Of a stretch of DNA of 64,000 nucleotides, positions 57,112 to 64,000 are shown in pieces. Positions within the stretch are counted from its first letter, which is position 1, and each line of letters starts with the position of its first letter. The stretch is from Otatea glauca (taxonomy: Eukaryota; Streptophyta; Magnoliopsida; Poales; Poaceae), in the NCBI GenBank assembly GCA_036346275.1, contig CM070727.1:4641760-4705759 (forward strand), written 5' to 3'. Made by a program: the position numbers and the translations under genes. The notes below the pieces were generated by a model. The model ran no database searches. It was not told where the DNA came from and worked only from the letters and a program-made list of their open reading frames with translations.

Positions 57112-58900
57112 GATGGCATTCTTCTCCAACGACGGCATGGTGTGTTCGGGAGCGGATCCGCCGGCTCCTCGGCTTCACCGTCACCTCGGAGGAGAGCTCA
57201 CGCTCATCCCGCTGCCGCCGGGGGCGGCGCTGCGGGAGCACAGGACACCATCTCCGGCGGCCGTCCACTCGGCTTAGGCGCCCGCTGGCCCCAAAGCCGG
57301 AACACGAGGCGCTATACCTCCTTTGGCGAAGCCCCTCCGGAACTGCGCGAGAGATCCGCCACCTCACTTTGCTCATGACTTGTAGCTATGGTGGCTACAT
57401 GCCAACCTCCGTCCACGAGTTCTTTGGAAGACTCTTCCGACCACGGCCCAGCTCCGGCCACGGAGTATCCCGCCCGCAGCGGCACTCGCGAGTGCAGCGT
57501 GGCGAACCTGGCACCCGATTGGCGTAGCCACCGCGGCTACGGCGGTCCCGTCCGCGCACGAGGCACGGGAGGAATACCAGCGCCTGGCTGAAGCGCCTTC
57601 GAGCTCGCCCTTGGCCCGAGCTCCAACGGCACGCGAGAGTGGAGGAGCGAAAGGTGAGCTCGGCCGCCTCGAGCCAACTGGAGCGGGGCGAGCCGAGCGC
57701 GCAAGTCTTTGGGCGGGCAGCGCGCGACGCGCGCGCGCCAAAACACCACAAGTTGAGGCGGTCCAGCGCCCCAGTTTTTCCTCACGCAAGCCAAAGCGTG
57801 GCTGCGGCGCAATCTTGCTCAGAGGCCTTCCGAGCCCGCAAACCCGGAGGCGAGCTACCTACAGAACCTTCGGTGGTGGGCGCGCTGCCGTCAAAGACAT
57901 CACGCCTCGGCTCGCCACACCGGCGCTATTTCCGCCATCGGGCCCGTCCGCGCCGTGCGCGAGGTGGTGCGGCCAAGACCGCACCCACCATGAACCACCC
58001 CAGGCCTCACGCACCGGTGCGCGGCGCCTCGGTAATGCCTCGACATCCGCGCCACCCTCGGCGCGAAGAAAGATGGCGGAGGGCGCCGCCACTCACGTGT
58101 TGCGGATGGTGGCGCCACTATCGCGGCGAGCCACGATGGTCGGACCACGGGCTTTTGCCAAGGGATCCGCCGGTGATTTCCCGCCGGTCCGGCGCCTACC
58201 AACATTGCCAAGTACAGGGCCACCAACCCAGTGTCGGCTCAAGATTACCGGCTCGCGTGCGGGCCGGGGGCGACGGATGATCTCTTCATCATCCGGTACC
58301 TCCCCATCTACCTCGCGGACTCGGCTCGAGCACGGCTCGAGTACCGCCTCAAAGCGTCAGGGGCTGGGTGACTTGAAGAATCTCTTCGTCGGTAACTTCG
58401 GGGCACTTATAAGCGCCTGGTAACTCCTGGGACACGAAGGCTGCAAGCGGCGGCAGGGAGACTCTCGGGACTACATCCGGAGGTTTTCCGCGGTCTGCAG
58501 CAAGCTCCCGACATCTCCGGCGCCGATGTCGTGGGAGCCTTCATCTGGCACCTCTGCAAGGCCTTGGTGCACTGGTGGGCTGCCTCAAGCCCGGGACCAC
58601 CAAGGAGCTCCTCGACATCGCCACCAACCACGCCTCGGCGAGGAGGCCGTGGGGCTATTTTCGAAGGAGGAAAGGCCCAGCGAGGCCGGCGTCAAACGGG
58701 TCTCCTTCAGGCCGCCCGACAAGCGGAGCGGACGGAAGCAGTCCGTGAGACCAAGTGGTCGCCACGGTCGACCGCCACGCCAAGCGGCGCGTAGCGGCCG
58801 GCCGTCGCGCCCACCGCCGAAATTGATGGACGGCCCATGCGAACCATGGGTTCTCCGTCAAGCACAAATCGGGGCTGCGAAGTCACGAGGCGCTATCTTT
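57112..58900 (+). pseudogene. gag: Gypsy-2 gag, many frame changes
   Basis: The ATG at 57112 begins MAFFSNDGMVCSGAD, a plausible start. Recognisable capsid phrases are DYRLACGPGATDDLFIIRYL and PIYLADSARARLEY (58240-58350), then FVGNFG, KRPGNSWD and TTKELLDIATNHAS (58600-58640), spread over all three frames. No frame is open across the capsid. Either the copy is dead or the assembly is inaccurate here. Confidence 0.7.
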
Positions 58901-59089
58901 CTAGCGTCCCCACCACGCCGCGAAGCAAAGGAAAGAAGCCCGTCGTGCCCCGCGAGCGCGGAGAAGAAAGCAGACGACGAGTTCCCGAGCGGCGGCGCCT
59001 CATGATCTTCGGAGGACCGGCACTGCTACGCCGAGCAAGCGTCGACTCAAGCTCGCTTCACGCGAGTCCACACCGTCGCGCGGCGTCCC

Positions 59090-59470
59090 CAATATCTTGG
59101 TGGTCGGAGTTCCGATCACCTTTGATCGGACCGATCACCCGATCGCGTCCACGGTAGGGAGGTACCGGCGGTGGTCAGCCCGTCGTCGAACGGCGCCTCA
59201 CGAAGGTGTTGATGGGCCAGAGCGGCGGCCTTAACATCCTCACGTTGAGGCGTTCGGCGCTATAGGGTCAGCGCTCAAGCCTCCGGCCAAGCAAGGCACC
59301 TTTCCATGGCGTCATCCGGGCCAACAAGCCCATCCGCTCGGCGGTCGACCTGCCGTCACCTTCGAGGCCGGAAACTTCCGCGAGACCCTCACCTTCCAGT
59401 CGTGGATTTCCGGCGCCTACCACGCCATCTGGGAGGCCATGCTCGCCAAGTTCATGGCGATCCCGGCCAC
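59090..59470 (+). pseudogene. Gypsy-2 protease region
   Basis: VVGVPITFDRTDHP at about 59098-59140, RLTKVLM and a DGPE/GGLNIL string where DGGSGLNIL is expected (59200-59240) mark the protease. FEAGNFRETLTF and AYHAI with AKFMAIP (59360-59470) mark the region following it. All are in changing frames. Confidence 0.65.
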
Positions 59471-59999
59471 GCCTACCTCAAGTGAAGATGCCCGGGCGCA
59501 TGGAGTCATTACGCGGCATCGTCTTTCCGGCTGCCTTCAGCTGCGCGCGGCTGCGAGCTCGCCTCAGCGATCGTTGCTCTACGGAACTCAACAAGCTCGG
59601 GAGGAAAGCGCCGAGTCCGTCCTCGAATCCGACAAATCAGGCGGGATCCTCAAATCCGCCGGGACACGAAGGAGGTCACGGTCGATCCTCGTGATCCGAC
59701 CAAGACCGTCTTGGTCGAACCACGCCCCGCCAAATAGGAAAGCGCTCGTCGACTTCCTCGCGCTAACAAAGATGTCTTCGCATGGAGGTCCTCAGAGCAT
59801 GCGGGCATTCAAAGGAGGTCGCCGAGCACTCCTTGAGCGTTCGACCGGGCTCAAAGCCGGTCGCCCAACGCCTGCGCCGCCTGCGAGGAAAGCGCGGGGT
59901 TATAGGGAGAGATCGCCAAACTCTTGGCGCGGGGTTAAATAAAGAGTGCGCCACCCGAGTGGCTAGCCAACCCATACTTGTAAAAAGAAGAGCGGGCAA

Positions 60000-60690
60000 T
60001 GGAGAATGTGTGTTGACTATACGAGTCTCAACAAAGCATGTCCCAAGGACCCATTCCTTACCTCGCATCGACCAAGTCATCGACTCCACGCTGAGTGCGA
60101 GTCTCTTTCCTTTCGGATGCCTACCGCTACTACCAGATTGCGCTAAAGGAGTCCGACCATTTCGCGACTTCCTTCATCACTCCGTTCGGCTCGTTACGCT
60201 ATGTCACAATGCCCTTGGCTGAAGAGCGGGCGCTACATACGGCGATGTATGCAAAGCGTGCTTCAATGACGGATCGGCCGCAGCGTGAGGCGTATGTCGG
60301 CGATATTGTCGTAAAGACCGGGAAGGTCGGCGACCTTATCGCCGACCTAGAAGAGACTTTCGCGAACCGGCGGTTTCGCATAAAGCTCAACCAAGCGTCT
60401 TGGGGTTCCCAAAGGAAAGCTCTTAGGCTTCATCGTCTGGCGAGGCATCGAGGCCAATCGGGAGAAGATCTCGGCGATCGCAAGGATGGGCCCGGTCGGC
60501 AACCTCAAAGGGGTCAGAGGTGGCCGGATGCCAGCGGCTTTGAGCGTTCTTGTCTCGCCTCGGCGAGCGCGAATCCGCTCTCAGGTGCTCAAGAAATCCG
60601 ACCGCTTGATTGGACACACGAGGCTCGGGAGGCCCTCACGCTTGAAGGCCTTCTGTCCCGCCTCGATCTGGTCGCCCGGCACGGGTGAAC
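60000..60690 (+). pseudogene. Gypsy-2 reverse transcriptase
   Basis: CVDYTSLNKACPKDPF near 60010, DAYRYYQIAL near 60117, TSFITPFGSLRYVTMPL near 60165, and YVGDIVVKT at 60293-60319 where YVDD is expected: the second catalytic residue of the box reads Gly (ggc) instead of Asp. Then DLEETF, RIKLNQ and the connection follow. The open frame 60095-60688 covers most of the domain, the longest intact stretch of this element. Confidence 0.75.
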
Positions 60691-60779
60691 GCCGCTCCTC
60701 TACATCGCCGCCACTACCCAAGTCGTCGGTAGCGGCCCTGCGTGGTGGAAGCGGCGGAAGAAAGCCGTGAGCTCAAGGT

Positions 60780-61690
60780 ACAGCGGCGGTCTACTTCATC
60801 GATGGTACTTTAGGAGTCAAGACTCGGTACCGCAGTGCGAGAGTTACTCACGCGGTGCTCATCGCCAAGAGGAAACTCGTTCACTACGCCGATCGGCCGC
60901 GCCATCTTTGTGGTGACCACGTCCCCACTGGCGAGATCATCCACAATCGCGATGCCTCGGAAGGATAGCCAAATGGGCGCTCGAGCTTAGCGGCCATGGC
61001 ATAATATCGTCCTCGGACGGCGATCGTCGCGAGCTCTGGCCGACCGTCGCCGAGTGGACGAAGCCGAGCACCACCAGCGGTCGAAGACCCAGTCTTGGAC
61101 AATGTACCCGGGTCTTACACCAAGAATGGCGGTGGCGCGGAGTCGTCATCATCTCCCGCTCGGGAGCGAGCTTCAATCGCCATTAGGTTGCTCTTGGCGC
61201 GACCAACAACATTGCAAGTCGAGGCTTTCGTCAGCGGTCTCGGATCATTGCCGACCTCGGTGCCGCCGGCTCGTCCACGGGGACTCCAAGCTTGTCGTCG
61301 ACCAAGTCATGAAGGCTGCGGGCCAGAGGCGCCGCATGGTCGCGTCTTGTCGAAATCGCCGGCTCGAGAAGCGGTTCAAGGGTTCGAGCTTCACCATAGC
61401 TCAAGCGCTACAATGGCGAGGCCGATCACTGGCCAATCTTGCCTCGGCGAGAGCACATCGCCCGGGATCTTCGTCTCCGACCTCCTGCGGCCTTGTCGGT
61501 GGACTCGGCGGTGGCGGCCACCCGACCAATCCGGCCACGGTCGCCCGGCCAAGCCTGTGATCGGCGTAGACTTGGCGGATCGCCCGCGGTGTGCTAGCGC
61601 TTGAGTCCGATGGAGGAGGCCCTACATCGACCGTTTGTGGACGGGTCACTTCCCGACAGAGCCGAGGCCGGCGCCTCGCCCGTGAGCAAA
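60780..61690 (+). pseudogene. Gypsy-2 RNase H region
   Basis: YFIDGTLGV near 60795, then AKWALELSGHGI-like and the acidic, Ala-rich RNase H body spread over frames. HGDSKLVVDQVMKA lies near 61275-61315, a conserved plant Gypsy RNase H phrase. Stops in all frames. Confidence 0.55.
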
Positions 61691-62797
61691 ATCCTTCGTC
61701 TGATCGGCCGGACCTCTACAAAGGAGTCCCTCGGGGTCCTCCAAAAATGTATCTTGGCCGACCAAGGAAAACAGGCTGTTGGACGACATACACGGTAGTC
61801 TGCGGTCACCACGCAGCACCCGATCTCTTGTGGGAAAGGCCTTTCGACAAGGTTTCCTCTTGGCCAACCGTGTGTCGGGCCAGCCGAGCATATCGTGCAC
61901 TGCGAAGGATGCGAGTTCTTTGCTCGTGAGGCGCATCACGCCGGCCAAGCTTTACAGACGATCCCATCACGTGGCCTTTTGCCGTCACGGGACTCGATTT
62001 GGTCGGGCCTTCGGGAAGCGCCCGGGGCTTCACCCACTGCTCGTCGCGGTAGATAAGTTCACCAAGTGGATAGAGGCCAAGCGGTCGTGGCGCCACGTCG
62101 GTACAAGCGGCCATCTTCTTCAGCGACATCGTTTTTAGGTTTGGAGTCCCAAACTCCATCATCACCGACAGCGGAACACAGTTCACGGGAAGGAATTTCG
62201 AGTTCTGTGGCGACTTCAACATCCGTGTCGATTGGGCGCGATAGCCCATCCGCGGACTAACGGCCGGTCGGCGCACTAACGGCATGATCCTTCAGGACTC
62301 AAGCGCGGATCTTCGATCGGCTCAAGCATTTCGCGGTATTTGGTGGCCAGAGCTGCCCTCCGTCCTCTGAGTCTGCGGACCACGCCGACCGGCGGCCGAG
62401 TTCACACCCTTCTTTATGGTGTTGGCGGCTGAAGCCGTTTGCCTTGACACGGAATCGGCTCCCGAGATTGCAAGCCTTGATGAGGCTCGGGGCTCGCCTC
62501 GCAACAAGGCGCCATCGACCCGGCTCGGCGGCGCGCGGCGTGGCGAATCTGCGATCGGCGGATATCAACAAGCCTGCGCGCTACCCTGGCCGCCAAGTTG
62601 AGAGGCGATCCTTGGTGGTGGCGACTTGGTTCTGCGTCGGGTCGGACAACCAAAGATAAGCACAAGTGGCGCCCCCCAGGAGAGGTCCTTTCACCGTCGT
62701 GGAAGTTCTCCGGCTGGCACCTTCGACTCAAGGGCGCCGATGGTCGCATCCTCCTAATGCGGAACATTGAAAAGTTAAGGCGATTCTATCCCTAAGC
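61691..62797 (+). pseudogene. Gypsy-2 integrase and end of pol
   Basis: Zinc-binding remnants (HCEGCEFFAR-like, 61900-61930) precede core motifs VAVDKFTKWIEAK near 62045, FRFGVPNSIITDSGTQF near 62140 and a degraded NG.E region. The element ends with DGRILLMRNIEKLRRFYP and a stop at 62793-62795, matching the usual Gypsy pol end N.E.LRRFYP. This fixes the end of the coding part. Confidence 0.75.
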
Positions 62798-62912
62798 TCT
62801 TTTCTTTTTCTGGTATAAGTCTTTGCCTTTCTCCCAACCGAGCACACAGTCGCCACGCGTGGCGACTTCGGGGCTGCCCGTGGCGCCCGTTCAGTAGCTT
62901 CCGGATGGTGTG

Positions 62913-63280
62913 CATGCGGTCGGTGACCCGGCCGACCACGAGTCTATCGGCGGTAACCCTCTCGACCCGAGTGCTCGGCCTACGCCCGGTAGGCTATGGT
63001 TGCCCAGTAGCACTCGCGGAAGAAGGAAGCACGAGTGGGATGACCTTACGTCGATTGGGAACAATCTTCCCCACACGAACTCGGCTAACTCACGTACTCA
63101 TGTGGGTCGGTGACCCGACTAGTCACAGAGTCTATCGGCGGTAACCCTCTCGACCAGCGCTACGGCCCTCGCCCCGGCTATGGTTGCTAAGTAGCACTGC
63201 GGAAGAAGGAAGTGCCGAGTGGAAAAACCCTTGGCCGATCGGGAACACTCCGAACCCCCATGAGTGCGTAACTACCGCAT
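62913..63280 (+). repeat. Tandem duplication (about 185 bp unit) in the Gypsy-2 3' region
   Basis: The block ggtcggtgacccg.....agtctatcggcggtaaccctctcgacc...gctatggttgc.....agtagcac occurs at 62915-63097 and again at 63099-63277. The region lies between pol and the missing 3' LTR, a place where Tat-like Gypsy elements carry tandem repeats. Confidence 0.8.
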
Positions 63281-64000
63281 AAACAAGACTCCTATCCTCT
63301 TGGCCCTCTCAAATTGACCCGACCTACGCGCCAGCGACCAGTGGTCCTTGAGGCTATGGTGGTCAAACCCAAGCGCAAAGGAGAGCAAAGAGGCAAGCGG
63401 AGCTTACAATTACTTACGATCGTTTACACGGTCTTTGCAAGAAAAGAAAAAAAAAAAGGGGCTAACTTCTTTCTTCCTCTTCTTCACGGTGGCGGCCGCG
63501 CGGAGGAGGAGGACACAGCATCTTAGGCGACCTCGGGCGGGGCGTGGTGGCGATCTCGAGCATGCGGCTCGACACAGGCTCGAACACGCCGACCTCGTCG
63601 TCGGTCGGTTCGGCGATGCCGCTACTCCTGCTGCGAGTCGATACCGTCATAGTGCGAGGCGGTGTTGACGGTCGCGACCGAAGCTCAGCGCTGCGCCGCA
63701 ATCACGACCGCCTCCACAAGCCCGGCTTTCCGGGCAGTAGCGAGGGCAAGTGCGCTCGGGCCTGCCTGTGCCCAAGACTTAGGCGCGAACCTCTGGCCGG
63801 CCCTCGAAGGGCTTCGATTCGGCGCCCATCTCGGCCCTACCATCCTCGGAGACCCTCGGCGCCGCGAGCCTTGTCCACGGCGCGATCGCCATGTCGCGGG
63901 TCTCGCCGCCGCGTTCCGAGCCTCCATGGCGGCCTTCGGGTTTCTGCACCTCTGCGAGTTTTGGCGTCTCGGATGAGTCTCCTCTACGGGTTACCCCAAC
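63281..64000 (+). other. Gypsy-2 3' region, unresolved
   Basis: A purine run aagaaaagaaaaaaaaaaaggggc at 63440-63463 could be a polypurine tract, but no TG start follows it. 63470-64000 is GC-rich with short ORFs on both strands and no recognisable domain. Confidence 0.35.

Larger units (their letters stand above)
57049..64000 (+). mobile_element. Ty3/Gypsy retrotransposon (second copy), interior to window end
   Basis: Primer site, gag, protease, reverse transcriptase, RNase H and integrase occur in Gypsy order, followed by a tandem-repeat 3' region. The interior is unusually rich in short frame changes: almost every 100-200 bp another frame becomes the homologous one. Many changes are at CCG/CAG/CTG-type strings. 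The gag and integrase motifs are of the same general kind as in the remnant at 1004-2623. The 3' LTR is not seen before the window ends. Confidence 0.75.

Noticed and set aside
57049..59000. Long GC-rich ORFs on both strands of Gypsy-2
   Set aside because: They arise from high GC content; the true gag signal is spread over three plus-strand frames.
49640..62797. Possible endogenous pararetrovirus
   Set aside because: LTRs, tRNA primer sites, the Gypsy domain order and integrase are present; no movement protein or coat protein features occur.

Overview
This is nuclear DNA from a grass (Poaceae, probably panicoid). The evidence is the nested grass-type LTR retrotransposons and CACTA transposons, a GC-rich glucosyltransferase exon, and plant-type degraded gene fragments. 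There are no rRNA, tRNA or CRISPR features. Almost the whole window is transposable-element DNA, and only a few kilobases between about 35.5 and 45.5 kb look like former host gene space.

Layout. 1-2832: remnant of a Copia LTR, a Gypsy element internally deleted from gag to integrase, and the right end of one CACTA element. 2833-4477: low-information host DNA. 4478-35519: one CACTA transposon (about 7.4 kb of its own sequence, genes on the minus strand) flanked by a perfect 3-bp duplication TGA. It is interrupted by a complete 11.5-kb Copia element (4596-16081, duplication GGTAT) and by a 12.1-kb non-autonomous LTR element with 5-kb LTRs (22967-35087, LARD-like). The CACTA element keeps a multi-exon minus-strand gene that joins a plant Transposase_24-type region to a Ulp1/C48 protease domain, and only the C-terminal piece of TNP2.

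35520-48989: the most gene-like part. It holds the 3' exon of a UDP-glucosyltransferase (minus strand). Next is a candidate PIF/Harbinger-type element (37463-39753, TTA duplications) carrying intron-containing fragments of a Rab7 GTPase gene and of a gene resembling INO80 subunit C. It also has a Copia solo LTR with duplication GATGT, unrecognised exon-like pieces, and a 3.2-kb solo LTR.

48990-64000: two Gypsy elements in tandem on the plus strand. The first (48990 to about 55141) has its LTR, a tRNA-Asp-like primer site, gag, protease, reverse transcriptase, RNase H and integrase, but has stops throughout and loses its 3' end. The second (about 55142 to the window end) is GC-rich and full of frameshifts.

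A technical signal runs through the window. Copies that should be nearly identical (for example the two Copia LTRs) differ mainly by losses at CCG/CAG/CTG triplets. This is the pattern expected if long-read consensus errors occur at CHG-methylated sites, so many frameshifts reported here may not be biological. All calls rest on reading the sequence and on family knowledge; no database search was run.
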